Positions 16,483 through 25,371 of a stretch of DNA of 64,000 nt are shown here, in pieces. Numbering within the stretch: position 1 is the first letter of the stretch; every line of letters starts with the position of its first letter. The position numbers and the translations under genes are program-made. The notes beneath the pieces are model-generated. The model saw nothing but the letters and a program-made list of their open reading frames with translations. It did no database searches and was not told where the DNA came from. Source of the stretch: CAYSQW01 sp964433135 (GTDB lineage Bacteria; Acidobacteriota; Aminicenantia; Aminicenantales; Aminicenantaceae); contig CAYSQW010000002.1 of the NCBI GenBank assembly GCA_964433135.1, forward strand, positions 1 through 64,000, in the 5' to 3' direction.

Positions 16483-17415
16483 TCAGGCGGTATTGATCCG
16501 TTTTATGAAAGAGTCGATGACGATGTCCGCTGCGGCGGGATCCGCACACCCGGTGACGATAACGATGTCCGTTCCGACGGGTTCCACCCGAATGAGGGTG
16601 TTATCCTTATCGTAGAGCAAAAAACCGTTTCCGGCGGGAACGGCGCCGTGATAATCGGAAGATGAAATAAGCGCGTCTTTTACGGAGAGAAAGATAGTCC
16701 GTCTTGTCGTTGCGTCTTTGTAGGGGATGAGATAGATTTCATGACCCGCTGCATATCTCCCTTTTACGGCTTCCTGCAGTTGGAATATATCCTGCTGGGA
16801 AAAGGGATAGCTGTTGAAGAGTCCGAGGTGGCCCCGAAAGTATTTCATTCCGGTCGGCAGCAGATTTTCCCGCGGCAGACGATTTAACAGCACAGGCGGA
16901 ATACCTTGCTCCCGCTTTCCGAAGCGGTCCGCGACCGCCTCGGCGAGGTGTCTCAGTCCTGCGAGTGTCTGAGGTTTCTGATCGAATCCCGTAAGCGTGA
17001 TGAAAAATCGATCCTGCCAGAAATTCAAATAGTAATCTTCAAACTGTCCGCCCTGGCCGATGTCCAGCTTTTCACCCGTATCCGAAGCTTGGAAGGAAAA
17101 AATGCCGAAAGCCCCCCGCGCATCCTGCATTTCATAGATTTCCAATGAGATGGAGCTGTCTTCCTGACTTTTATAGTCCTGGATGAGGACGCGCTGAAAT
17201 CCGTATTCATGAAAAATCTCAGCCCCTCCGTTGATGTAGATATATAGATCTTCCCCTTCCCATAAACCGGGATCGCCCTCAGGATTCCATGCGCCGTTCA
17301 TGGTGGATCCGGGAAGCAGTCTGGATAGATCCCGATTCGGAGATGCGGGGCATGTGAGGAGCAGGATCACCGCCCCGCTCAATATCAATATCATTCGCAA
17401 TGATGTGCGTTTCAT
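16483..17415 (-). CDS. DUF6599-like exported protein
   Basis: A 310-aa protein with a signal or lipoprotein-like N-terminus (MILILSGAVILLLTCPAS; the Cys after the hydrophobic stretch could be lipidated). It resembles the protein at 51676-52587: both carry a YINGxAEI motif followed by a LEIYEM/IEIYDM strand and an AFGI(F/Y)S segment. I associate this with the DUF6599 group seen in Acidobacteriota-type genomes, whose function is unknown. An AAAGGAG site precedes the ATG. It lies downstream of mutY on the same strand but about 80 nt away. Confidence 0.65.
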   Translation of the reverse strand: MKRTSLRMILILSGAVILLLTCPASPNRDLSRLLPGSTMNGAWNPEGDPGLWEGEDLYIYINGGAEIFHEYGFQRVLIQDYKSQEDSSISLEIYEMQDARGAFGIFSFQASDTGEKLDIGQGGQFEDYYLNFWQDRFFITLTGFDQKPQTLAGLRHLAEAVADRFGKREQGIPPVLLNRLPRENLLPTGMKYFRGHLGLFNSYPFSQQDIFQLQEAVKGRYAAGHEIYLIPYKDATTRRTIFLSVKDALISSSDYHGAVPAGNGFLLYDKDNTLIRVEPVGTDIVIVTGCADPAAADIVIDSFIKRINTA

Positions 17416-17495
17416 AGGTTGTGGACTCCTTTGACGAATATCGTTTTATTTGAATAAAATGTCCGTCGGAATCATAACTCAGTCAGGTTGAAAGA

Positions 17496-18611
17496 TCAAT
17501 CCGAGGAAATCCCGGAAGCAGGATTCGCTTTCGACGGGACCTCGTGCACAGCCTCAAGAAAACGCACGATCTTGACGCTTCCCGAGGGCATGGGGAAGCG
17601 CCGCATTCCGCCCAGTGTCACCCAGCGGTAGGATGCCCGGGGAAGAGCGGGGCGGTGCTCCAATCGGCAGCTGTAGGCGTGAAGAGTTACGCGGAATTGG
17701 GTGTATGCGTGGACCACCCGTGTGAGATACGTGAAATCACGAAGGTCCAAACCCAGTTCTTCCTTGAGCTCGCGGCGCAAGGCCGTTTCTCGATTTTCTC
17801 CGGATTCGATTTTTCCTCCGGGAAATTCCCAAAGGCCCGCCAGGAGTCCTTTTTCAGGCCTCTTTTGAATCAGAAACCTCGATTGATGAGAGATGACGCC
17901 GATGACCGCCTGGATTTTCGTTGTGCTCTGATGGCGCGAGGGGGGGATGACCTCCTGTTCGCCCGTTTGATACGCTTTGCAGAAATCGATGAGAGGGCAT
18001 CGCAGACAAATAGGATTTTTCGTGCGGCAGACAAGAGCTCCCAATTCCATCATCGCTTGGTTGAAAATACCGGCGCCTCGTGCGGGAATCAGCGCATCGA
18101 GCCAATGTGTCAGATACCGGTCTACGGCCGTGGAGGCCGCGGATTTGATACCATGCTGCCGCATACCGACGCGTCGGACATTGGCGTCGACAACCGGATA
18201 CGCAAGATCGAATGCCTGACTCAATACGGCGGATGTGGTGTAGGGGCCGAAGCCGGGAAGGCTGCGCAGAAGAGAGGGCTCGCGTGGAATGCGGCCGCCG
18301 TGGACATTGACCATGATCGCGGCGGCGCGGTGGAGATTTTGAGCCCGCTGATAATAACCCAAACCCTGCCAGGCTTTGAGAACCTCCCGGAGTGGTGCCC
18401 GGCTGAGAGACAGGATATCGGGAAAGCGTTTCATCCAAGCTTCGTAGTAGGGAATAACGGTCTGAACCGTGGTTTGCTGCAGCATGATTTCCGAGATCCA
18501 TATCGCATAGGGATCGCGGTTGGTGCGCCAGGGAAGATCTCGAGCGTTTCGACGGTACCATCCCAGCAGTCGAGAGCGAAATTTACGGACGGAGGCATCA
18601 GGGTCTTTCAT
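17496..18611 (-). CDS. mutY: A/G-specific adenine DNA glycosylase
   Basis: A 371-aa MutY, which removes adenine mispaired with 8-oxoguanine in base excision repair. The catalytic Glu41 is in SEIMLQQTTV, the helix-hairpin-helix in LRSLPGFGPYTTSAVL, and the catalytic Asp142 in VVDANVRR. A [4Fe-4S] cluster is formed by C195-x6-C202-x2-C205-x5-C211. The C-terminal NUDIX-like 8-oxoG-recognition domain follows, with GLWEFPGGKIE and a Nudix box REL-K-EELGLDL; this half retains an almost complete Nudix signature. Length is normal. A promoter places the start of the mRNA close to the ATG. Confidence 0.95.
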   Translation of the reverse strand: MKDPDASVRKFRSRLLGWYRRNARDLPWRTNRDPYAIWISEIMLQQTTVQTVIPYYEAWMKRFPDILSLSRAPLREVLKAWQGLGYYQRAQNLHRAAAIMVNVHGGRIPREPSLLRSLPGFGPYTTSAVLSQAFDLAYPVVDANVRRVGMRQHGIKSAASTAVDRYLTHWLDALIPARGAGIFNQAMMELGALVCRTKNPICLRCPLIDFCKAYQTGEQEVIPPSRHQSTTKIQAVIGVISHQSRFLIQKRPEKGLLAGLWEFPGGKIESGENRETALRRELKEELGLDLRDFTYLTRVVHAYTQFRVTLHAYSCRLEHRPALPRASYRWVTLGGMRRFPMPSGSVKIVRFLEAVHEVPSKANPASGISSD

Positions 18612-18624
18612 GTCTTTCAGCCTT

Positions 18625-18654
18625 TCTATATCACGAGCGAGGGGATGGAAGCAA
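18625..18654 (-). promoter_or_regulatory. Putative mutY promoter
   Basis: TTGCTT (18654-18649), 18-nt spacer, TATAGA (18630-18625). The expected start is about 6 nt before the mutY ATG, giving a near-leaderless mRNA. Confidence 0.35.
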
Positions 18655-18679
18655 TATGGAAAAAAATCCAGCGACAGGT

Positions 18680-18969
18680 GGAAGAAACTTGGATATTTTT
18701 TATGGCAAGAAAGGGAAAATATATCCAGGTCACCGTTATAACGATTGATGCGGGTGATAAAATTTAATCCATTAGGGGTTGTTCAAAAGATTTGGGATAA
18801 TCCCAGCAAGAATATCCTCATGACCGGAATCGCCACCACCCGGGAGGAAGTTTACCTGCTGGATCAATATCACGTTCAGAAGTTTTCCTCCGAGGGAGAT
18901 GTCTTCGTCGTGGATCGTGATATCAACCGGATCGTATCTTTCCGGATCCCGCCCGGTAATCCGGGCTGA
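18680..18969 (+). pseudogene. Relic of an NHL-repeat (beta-propeller) gene
   Basis: The frame 18745-18969 (74 codons) ends with a segment typical of an NHL blade (GDVFVVDRDINRIVSF), preceded by another blade-like piece (KNILMTGIATTREEVYLLDQ). In the adjacent frame just upstream (to 18767) the text GKYIQVTVITIDAGDKI looks like a preceding blade. The pieces are in different frames, too short for a propeller, and have no ribosome site or signal peptide. I read this as the decayed remnant of a secreted 6-bladed propeller gene, wedged between mutY and a GGDEF gene of the opposite orientation. It could instead be chance similarity. Confidence 0.4.
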
Positions 18970-18978
18970 GGATAAAAC

Positions 18979-20121
18979 CTATCCGGCTTTCGACCTTTTC
19001 TTTTTTGCTTTCTTTCTTTTCGAGCTCTTGGGCTTTTTCTTTTCGCCGTTTCGGGTTTCTTCGAGCTTTAAGAAAGTCTGCAGGTGTTTTTCTATGGACT
19101 GAAGATCGATCCCTTCTTTTAATTTCTTTTGTCGATAAAGATCGACATCGGATTCGAACAATAAATCGGAGATCCCTTTGGAGCTGCCCGATTTGAGTCC
19201 GATGGTAATCTCCAACTGCGGGGAATTGGAAAGCCGGTTTTCCTTGGCGAGTTCTTTCAGGATGCGCTGACGGGCGTTTTCAGCTTGGTCCAATTTGGTA
19301 TGGGGAAGTAAAATAATGAATTCATCTCCTCCGATACGAGCCACGATATCGGTTTTTCGAACGCTCCGTTTCAATACCGCCGCCAATGTCTGTAGAACCT
19401 GGTCGCCGGCGGCGTGACCGAAGCTGTCGTTTATGGATTTGAAATCATCGATGTCGATTAGAAGCAGGCTCAAGTCGTAGCCGTACCGTTTGCTGCGGTC
19501 GATATCTTCCTGCAGTTGTTTTTCAAAGCGGCGCCGGTTGAATACGCCGGTTAGCGGATCGATATAGGCAAGATTCTTGAGCGCGCTAAGGTAGTATACC
19601 TTTTCGATCGCGATCGCCGCATAATTGGCTATGGTGGAGAGCAGTTTCAAGTCGGCGGGAGTGAAAGGCTCATGGTTGAGACGGTTTATCAATTCGATGA
19701 CACCGATCACCTTGTCGCTTTCTTTCAGCGGCACACCTATGATCGATTCCGTTCTGAATCCGGTAAGCATGTCGTATTTATCGCTGAACCGAGGATCCCC
19801 GCGGACATCTTCCACCAATACGGCCTGACCGTTTTCAGCGATCCAGCCGGCGATTCCCTCGCCTTTGGGGACCTGAGTCCCCAAAAGTTTTTCACTGCTG
19901 GGTCCGACAACCAGCTTGAACGTAAGATCTCCCGTTTCATCATCTTTAAGCAGAAGCGACCAATTGAGCGGAGCGAAGGTCTCTCCGATTTTTTCCATGA
20001 CCTGGTTCATGACTTCCTTGATGGTTTTGGCGGCGGAGAGGCCGAGTCCGATATCGGCAAAAAATGAGAGTTTTACGAAATCGTCCAAGCTTTCAAGTTC
20101 CTGTGAACCTTTTTTCGGCAT
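18979..20121 (-). CDS. GAF-GGDEF diguanylate cyclase
   Basis: A 380-aa cytoplasmic protein: a GAF sensor domain (about 25-175, with GIAGWIAENGQAVLVEDV) followed by a GGDEF domain (about 180-340) with an intact active-site RIGGDEF (264-268) and an inhibitory I-site R255-K-T-D258 exactly five residues upstream. It should make c-di-GMP from two GTP under product inhibition. The C-terminus is a lysine-rich tail (KKKPKSSKRKKAKKKRSKAG). The ATG at 20121 has an AGAGGG site and its own promoter at 20150-20178. The longer frame continuing upstream into methylenetetrahydrofolate reductase sequence is an artefact of a frameshift in that gene. Confidence 0.88.
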   Translation of the reverse strand: MPKKGSQELESLDDFVKLSFFADIGLGLSAAKTIKEVMNQVMEKIGETFAPLNWSLLLKDDETGDLTFKLVVGPSSEKLLGTQVPKGEGIAGWIAENGQAVLVEDVRGDPRFSDKYDMLTGFRTESIIGVPLKESDKVIGVIELINRLNHEPFTPADLKLLSTIANYAAIAIEKVYYLSALKNLAYIDPLTGVFNRRRFEKQLQEDIDRSKRYGYDLSLLLIDIDDFKSINDSFGHAAGDQVLQTLAAVLKRSVRKTDIVARIGGDEFIILLPHTKLDQAENARQRILKELAKENRLSNSPQLEITIGLKSGSSKGISDLLFESDVDLYRQKKLKEGIDLQSIEKHLQTFLKLEETRNGEKKKPKSSKRKKAKKKRSKAG

Positions 20122-20149
20122 GATCGCTACCCTCTTTGAGTTCCTACAG

Positions 20150-20178
20150 TTTATATCACAAGCGAAATGCCAGGTCAA
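20150..20178 (-). promoter_or_regulatory. Promoter of the GAF-GGDEF gene
   Basis: TTGACC (20178-20173), 17-nt spacer, TATAAA (20155-20150), lying between the MTHFR stop (20238) and the cyclase ATG. It supports a separate cyclase gene. Confidence 0.55.
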
Positions 20179-20237
20179 CGGAACCCGGTCGGGAGAGGCG
20201 GCATGAAGGCTGTTCGAGATCGCCGTGAAGGTGTCCT

Positions 20238-22039
20238 TCAGGAAAGGATGTCCTCCAGAAGCCGGTATTTTCCCCAGCGGGGGCATGAAAAGAATTCCAT
20301 CCGTGTAAGGAGCCAGCTCGCGAACGAGGCGGCGGGAAATGACGGCTCCCTCTTTTTCTCCTTCCCGTCCTCGTTTTCCTTCCATCCGCTGGAGAAATTC
20401 GTCCGGTATGGATATTCCAGGGACTTCAAAGTGAATATATTCCGCGTTTCTTCCCGATATAAGCGGCATGAAGCCGACCAGGATGGGAATACCGGATGAT
20501 TTGAAGCTCTCAAGGGTTTTGCGGCATCCGGGGATATCGAATACCGGTTGGGTGATGATGAAATGAGCTCCGTTCTTGAGTTTGCGCTGCATGGAATCCG
20601 GATTCACATTTCCCTTTTCTCCCAAGCCCGTACCGACTCCGATGAAAAAACCGGTTTGTTTTCCTAGAGGATTTCCCAAAATATCGATGCCGTGGTTCAG
20701 GGAGTCCAGCATTTCCACCAGCCCTTCCGATGTGAGGTCGTAGACGCTTGTAGCGAAAGGGTAATCGCCGATCGAAGGGGATGCCCCGCCTAACAGTAAA
20801 AAATTTTCCAAGCCAAGAAGGGCTGAAGCCCTTAAAAGATCCGATTGGATGCCCAATCTGTTCCGATCGCGTGCGGTATAATGAACGATGATTTCCAGAT
20901 GAAGTCGGTCTTTGAGCAATTTAACCGTCGCGATGGGGGACATGCGAGGTTTTGCCATCGGGCTGTCGGAGACATTGATGATGTCGAGCTGTGAGGCTCG
21001 ATGGATTTGAAAAATTTTTCAAAATCGGAATCTTTCGGGGGGTCGACTTCCAAGGCGACCGCAGAACCGCACTGAAGGAGATTCCGCAGGGGGGATGTGA
21101 TGACGGGAGGCTTCCTGACATCGCTGCGTTCCTGAATAGAAATGGATTTCACCCTGCGGCCGCGAGGGATCAAGCCCTCGAGAGCGGTGTGCAGACGGCT
21201 GATGTGCTCGGGGGTGGTGCCGCAGCACCCACCCAGAACCTTGATCCCGTTATCGAGGTGTTTTTTTCCGTAACGCGCGAAGTAATCCGGATTCGAGGGG
21301 TAAATTTACCCTGAGAGAATTGCGCAAGGCCGGCATTGGGCATGGCGATCAATTCTTTTTCGGATACCGAGCCCATCTTTTTAACGGCTTCCAATATGCT
21401 TTGAGGACCGGTTCCGCAGTTGGCGCCGATAACCTGAGAAGAGGTTTTGTTGAGCTTGAGCGATACTTCGTAAGGAGTTTTTCCGAAAAGCGTAAGACCG
21501 TTGTTGGGATAGGTCATGGAGGCGATGATAATCAGATCGGAGTTGAATTCTCGGGCCGTTTTAACTCCTATCCGCAGTTCGCTCAGGCTGGCGAAAGTCT
21601 CGAACAAGAGAAGATCGATGCCCCCTTCCAGCAATCCTTCCAACTGTTCTTGTATGATTCCGCGGATATCGGAGGAACTCAGCTTCTTCTCTTTGTCCAG
21701 CGGACGGGTTATCGGTCCGATCGATCCGGCGACGAAGGCCTGATCCTTGGTGGTACGTTTGGCCAGCCGGGCGCCGTAGTCATTGATCTCCTTGGTTTTA
21801 CCCGCCAGGCCGTAATAATCCGCGAGAACCGATCGGTTGGCGCCGAAGGTGTCGGTGGTGATAATATCCGCGCCCGCGTCGATGTAGGATTTGTGGATGT
21901 CCCCTTTAAGATCGGGGGCAATGAGGTTGAGCTCCTCAAGACAATCGAAACAGGATGGAGAGCGCTTCATGATCTCCGTGCCGATAGCACCGTCGAGAAT
22001 AAGGCCTTTTTCGGAAAAGGCCCGCGAAAGATCCATCAT
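20238..22039 (-). pseudogene. Bifunctional homocysteine S-methyltransferase / methylenetetrahydrofolate reductase, interrupted by three frameshifts
   Basis: Read across three frames, this is one YitJ-type gene of about 600 codons. The methyltransferase half starts MMDLSRAFSEKGLILDGAIG and holds the zinc cysteines (IGANCGTGP and LGGCCGTTPEHI). The MTHFR half includes VALEVDPPKD, HYTARDRNRLG and GILFMPPLGKYRLLEDILS before the stop. One base is missing near 21297-21300 (four Gs on the plus strand; five would restore the frame), one is missing near 20993-20997, and one A is extra near 20265-20270. All three lie in or beside short homopolymers, so sequencing or assembly error is as likely as true decay. 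If functional, it methylates homocysteine and reduces methylene-THF. The ATG follows a TAGGA site. Confidence 0.8.
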
Positions 22040-22232
22040 AGGTTTTCCTAAAGAGGGTCGATGGAAAGGAAGCATAGAGGAATGCTCCGGTCGGCGCAAA
22101 AGCCGCTGATCCCGGACCGATCGAGTGATCCGGTCAGGAATGAAGGCAGTGGAAACGAACGTTTTGTGATGTCCATAAAATGCATCCCTCTTCAAGTGGA
22201 TCTGTTTTTCCCGTTGTCTGTGGATTTTCGTC
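22040..22232 (-). promoter_or_regulatory. Long structured leader of the methyltransferase/MTHFR gene
   Basis: A TATAAT at 22238-22233 would start transcription near 22226 and leave a leader of about 190 nt. Several complementary pairs are visible (CCGGA/TCCGG and CGGTC/GACCG within 22085-22140). No SAM-I, SAH, THF or cobalamin box was recognised. The -35 is weak. The remainder up to 22429 holds no gene. Confidence 0.3.
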
Positions 22233-22429
22233 ATTATAGTATATTCCCCGCCTCCCGCCCACATCCGGGAAGGGACTTATGCCGGCGTCGGCGCGGAAAA
22301 ATTCCGGGATTTGAAAACGACAAGAATCATGACGATCAACCGAAGGGCAATGCATTGATGATCCCGGGCCTCGCGGTTCTATTCTCGAGGAAGGCCGATC
22401 CGCGAAAGCGGTGTATCGGCTGTATGCCT

Positions 22430-23797
22430 TCAGTCCCGACTTTCCACTTCTTCCACTTCAGGCTTCCAATCATCCGGAGAACGGGGAAAGACATCCAGGA
22501 AATCCGCTGGGGTTCGGAACATATAGTCGAAACGGGTATTGCGGATAACCACTTTGCCCGATGCTTCATCCGGTTCTCCGATGATAAGATTGATGGCCGG
22601 GGATTCTTCTTCACCTTTATCCAGCCGAAGGGTGATCTCGCCATACGCGGATTCCAGAGAATCTTCACCTTCTGAAAAAGGAGGGTCGATGAATGAGTCG
22701 CATTCCAGTCCGTCCAGTTTTCGGAGAAATTCTTCGATCTTATCCGTGTCCGCCGGGCTTTGTACAGGGCTTTTGAAATTCCATTTGTTTTCATCATCCT
22801 TGGCCAGGATGTATTCAAGACCGTCTTGTTTCAACGTGAAGCCGTCGACCTGCCAGCTGTAGAATTTGGCGATGTCCTTATCCCGGTATTCATCGATGCC
22901 CTTTCCCAGAGTCGTCAGAATGGAGTCCTCCGTGCTGACGATTTTTGTGGAAAGGGAGGTGGAGGCGTAAACCGTTTCGTCGTTTTTGTTCAGGATAAAT
23001 GCGAATTTTTGGTCGGATGAAGGCAGTTCGAGTTCGATTTCGAAGTCGGGCCGATCCAGGCGGTAGCGACGCGTTTCTTCAGCCGTGCGGTCTTCGGAAA
23101 TGAATTCACGGGCGCGAAGGTTGGAAAGCGCATTCAGGAGGCCCGAGATCTTGCCGGTAACGGCCAGTGAGGCAACCGGGGCGGTGAGAAACCATTCATC
23201 CTCGCGTTTTTCCGCTTCCAGATGGAAATTTTCGGCTTTCAATCGGAACCGCTCCACGGCGGTGGTTTCGAAATTGAAAATGTCTTTTTTTCTGAAATCA
23301 AAAACTTTTTTTTCAAGAATAGATCCCAGGCTGCTTGGCACCAGGACGACCCGGGGATCGTCATTTCTTTTGGCAAATACGGTTTTATCCAAAGGATTCA
23401 CCGCTCCCAGCAGAATGACGGTCGGATCTCCCTGGCTTTTCGTGATCAGCCGGACCGTTATCCTGGGTATCTCATACACGGCCGGATCCTTGGCCTCCTC
23501 CTCTACGACGCGTTCGATCTTGAGTTCGGAGAAATCCCCGGCAAGGCGGTTGACCTCGAAATTGTCTGCCCTGGCTTCCAGGGGTTGGGTGATCATCCAA
23601 TCATCATTTTCATTTTTACGAAAAGAAATGGTCTCGTTTTCTCGAGCGAGTGTGATCTCTTGAATGTCCGAGGATTCCAGATTGACAAGCCTGCCTTCCG
23701 AATCTTTGCGGTTTTTAGACCGGCTTTCGAAAAAATAGACTCCACCCAAAAGAACGGCGAAAAGCACCAGCAGAATGAATGTGGTTTTGAACTTCAC
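22430..23797 (-). CDS. DUF4340 domain-containing protein of a Gld-type ABC operon
   Basis: A 455-aa protein anchored by an N-terminal membrane helix (TTFILLVLFAVLLGGVYFF), with the rest outside or periplasmic. It shows repeated DUF4340-like beta-rich units: the first around SSDIQEITLARENE...WMITQPLEARAD, later ones around FRLKAENFHLEAEKRE and GFTLKQDGLEYILAKD. DUF4340 proteins are regularly encoded after GldG-like proteins; their role is unknown. The GTG start overlaps the gldG-like stop as GTGA, with AGGAGG just upstream, so the two are translationally coupled. Last gene of the operon. Confidence 0.85.
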   Translation of the reverse strand: MKFKTTFILLVLFAVLLGGVYFFESRSKNRKDSEGRLVNLESSDIQEITLARENETISFRKNENDDWMITQPLEARADNFEVNRLAGDFSELKIERVVEEEAKDPAVYEIPRITVRLITKSQGDPTVILLGAVNPLDKTVFAKRNDDPRVVLVPSSLGSILEKKVFDFRKKDIFNFETTAVERFRLKAENFHLEAEKREDEWFLTAPVASLAVTGKISGLLNALSNLRAREFISEDRTAEETRRYRLDRPDFEIELELPSSDQKFAFILNKNDETVYASTSLSTKIVSTEDSILTTLGKGIDEYRDKDIAKFYSWQVDGFTLKQDGLEYILAKDDENKWNFKSPVQSPADTDKIEEFLRKLDGLECDSFIDPPFSEGEDSLESAYGEITLRLDKGEEESPAINLIIGEPDEASGKVVIRNTRFDYMFRTPADFLDVFPRSPDDWKPEVEEVESRD

Positions 23798-25368
23798 AGC
23801 TTCCTCCTGCGCAGCCAGACCGTGATTCCCGTAATGAGGACGGCGAGGGGAAGGATGATGAGGGAAACGAAGAAAATCATTTTTCCTTGAGAAGGTGATA
23901 AATGAATGGTTCTGGGAGTCGTGGTTTTGGGTTGGATCGAGATCAGATCTTCTTCTTCGGTCAGCCAGTTGGCGGTGTTGAGAAACAGATTCCCGTTTCC
24001 TGAGAGATTATAGTACTGGTTGGAGAAAAAATCGGAATCTCCGAATACGGCAAGACGGCCTTCTCGTCGATTTGAATTTTCGAAACCGGAGCTCTCGGCA
24101 CCCTCGCTTTCCGGGTCTCCGGCTCCGGTTTCGCGGTTATCGATCGTCACCACGCAGGCAAGAGAAACCGGACCGGCCTTATCCGACTCCTCGTCGAAAG
24201 TGACTTTCTGATGGTCGAGCTGTCGTTCCGACCAGGAATTGGCGCTGCTTTTGGCAATGGACTGAACAAAGATGCCGTCTGGTTTTTCCTCGGCGGGTTC
24301 AACCGAACGGGCATAGGGGAAAAATGTCGCATAGCGGAATTTTCGTGTGATATCATGGAATTCGTATTCACTGACCACGGGCATGAAATAATCTCCGCCC
24401 ATCAGCCGGGAAACGGTATCGATGATCAAATCGTTTTCCAGCTGAATGCCGAAATCCAGGAGAAACGAATCGATGCCGGATGCGCTTTCCGGGTCGATCA
24501 TGAGAAAGACGCGCCCTCCACGGGAAAGATAGCTCTGTATCGTGTCAAGCTCTTCGGGAATCAGGTCTTTAACCGGGCCGGGGATAACCAGCAGGGCCGC
24601 GTCGTCGGGAAACGTCCCCTGCAGAGCAAGGCTCAGTTTTTGGACTTTGTACCCGATCTTCTCCATCTCGTTTTTAGCTTGCGAATAACCCGCGTCTTCT
24701 ATATCTTCGAGGGAACCTTCGCCGTGTCCTTCCAGAAAATAGATGATTTTCTCTCCACCTCGGGTCAGCTTGATAATGGCGTTGGTGATGTCTTCTTCAG
24801 CCGTTGAGGTGATCCGGCTCTCTTTTCCCTCGTATTCGAGAATAGTGGTCCCGTCCTGGGTTATTTCATAACGTTTGACCAAACCGGGATTTTTATCCGG
24901 ATCGATGAATTCGACTTTGATTTTGGAAGAGTGATAGCTGTAGATCTGGAGGAGGTTTTCCATCTTGGCTTTTTCATAATTTCCTTCGAGAAAGAAACCT
25001 TTGATTTGGATTTCCTTATCCAGATTTTTTAAGACGCTGATCGATTGATCGGCCAGGCTGTGGAGTTTTGACTCCGTGAAATCGAAACGGTGGTGGTGTT
25101 TGGCGAAAAAGAAATTGACGATAACCACGATGCCCAGAACCAGAATGATGATGAGAGCCAGGTTGCTGGAATAGAGGAATGATTTTCGTGTGAAGGTCTT
25201 TTTCAATTTCGATAGATTCAGCGCGATATAAACCGCAAGGGATAAAAACCCGAGAATGGCGAGGACCAGGGGAAAGGTTTTCTTATAGGGCCAGATATTG
25301 AAAGCCAGTAAAGCCAAAAAGAGCAGGGCATAGGCCGCATAGTTCATATATTTTTTGATATATTCCAT
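23794..25368 (-). CDS. GldG-like ABC transporter auxiliary protein
   Basis: A 524-aa membrane protein: two or three N-terminal helices (through LALIIILVLGIVVIVNFFFA), a large extracytoplasmic region of the GldG / ABC-type uncharacterised transport family (KIKVEFIDPDKNPGLV, IIYFLEGHGEGSLEDIE, GRVFLMIDPESAS, AVFGDSDFFSNQY), and a C-terminal helix. In Bacteroidetes GldG is part of the GldAFG transporter needed for gliding; in other phyla the homologues occur without gliding and their cargo is unknown. It lies 3 nt after the permease gene and overlaps the DUF4340 gene, consistent with a single complex. Confidence 0.88.
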   Translation of the reverse strand: MEYIKKYMNYAAYALLFLALLAFNIWPYKKTFPLVLAILGFLSLAVYIALNLSKLKKTFTRKSFLYSSNLALIIILVLGIVVIVNFFFAKHHHRFDFTESKLHSLADQSISVLKNLDKEIQIKGFFLEGNYEKAKMENLLQIYSYHSSKIKVEFIDPDKNPGLVKRYEITQDGTTILEYEGKESRITSTAEEDITNAIIKLTRGGEKIIYFLEGHGEGSLEDIEDAGYSQAKNEMEKIGYKVQKLSLALQGTFPDDAALLVIPGPVKDLIPEELDTIQSYLSRGGRVFLMIDPESASGIDSFLLDFGIQLENDLIIDTVSRLMGGDYFMPVVSEYEFHDITRKFRYATFFPYARSVEPAEEKPDGIFVQSIAKSSANSWSERQLDHQKVTFDEESDKAGPVSLACVVTIDNRETGAGDPESEGAESSGFENSNRREGRLAVFGDSDFFSNQYYNLSGNGNLFLNTANWLTEEEDLISIQPKTTTPRTIHLSPSQGKMIFFVSLIILPLAVLITGITVWLRRRKL

Positions 25369-25371
25369 GAA

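Noticed and set aside
17544..18767. A 407-codon plus-strand frame opposite mutY
   Set aside because: It is the antisense shadow of a gene with complete MutY motifs and shows no family features except at its last few codons, which belong to the possible NHL relic.
18979..20958. A 659-aa open frame joining methylenetetrahydrofolate reductase to a GAF-GGDEF cyclase
   Set aside because: The real MTHFR stop at 20238 is skipped by one extra A near 20265-20270, the bridge is not protein-like, and the cyclase has its own promoter, ribosome site and ATG at 20121.
22040..22232. SAM, SAH, THF or cobalamin riboswitch upstream of the methionine gene
   Set aside because: None of the conserved core sequences of these classes could be found by eye; only a structured leader is claimed.
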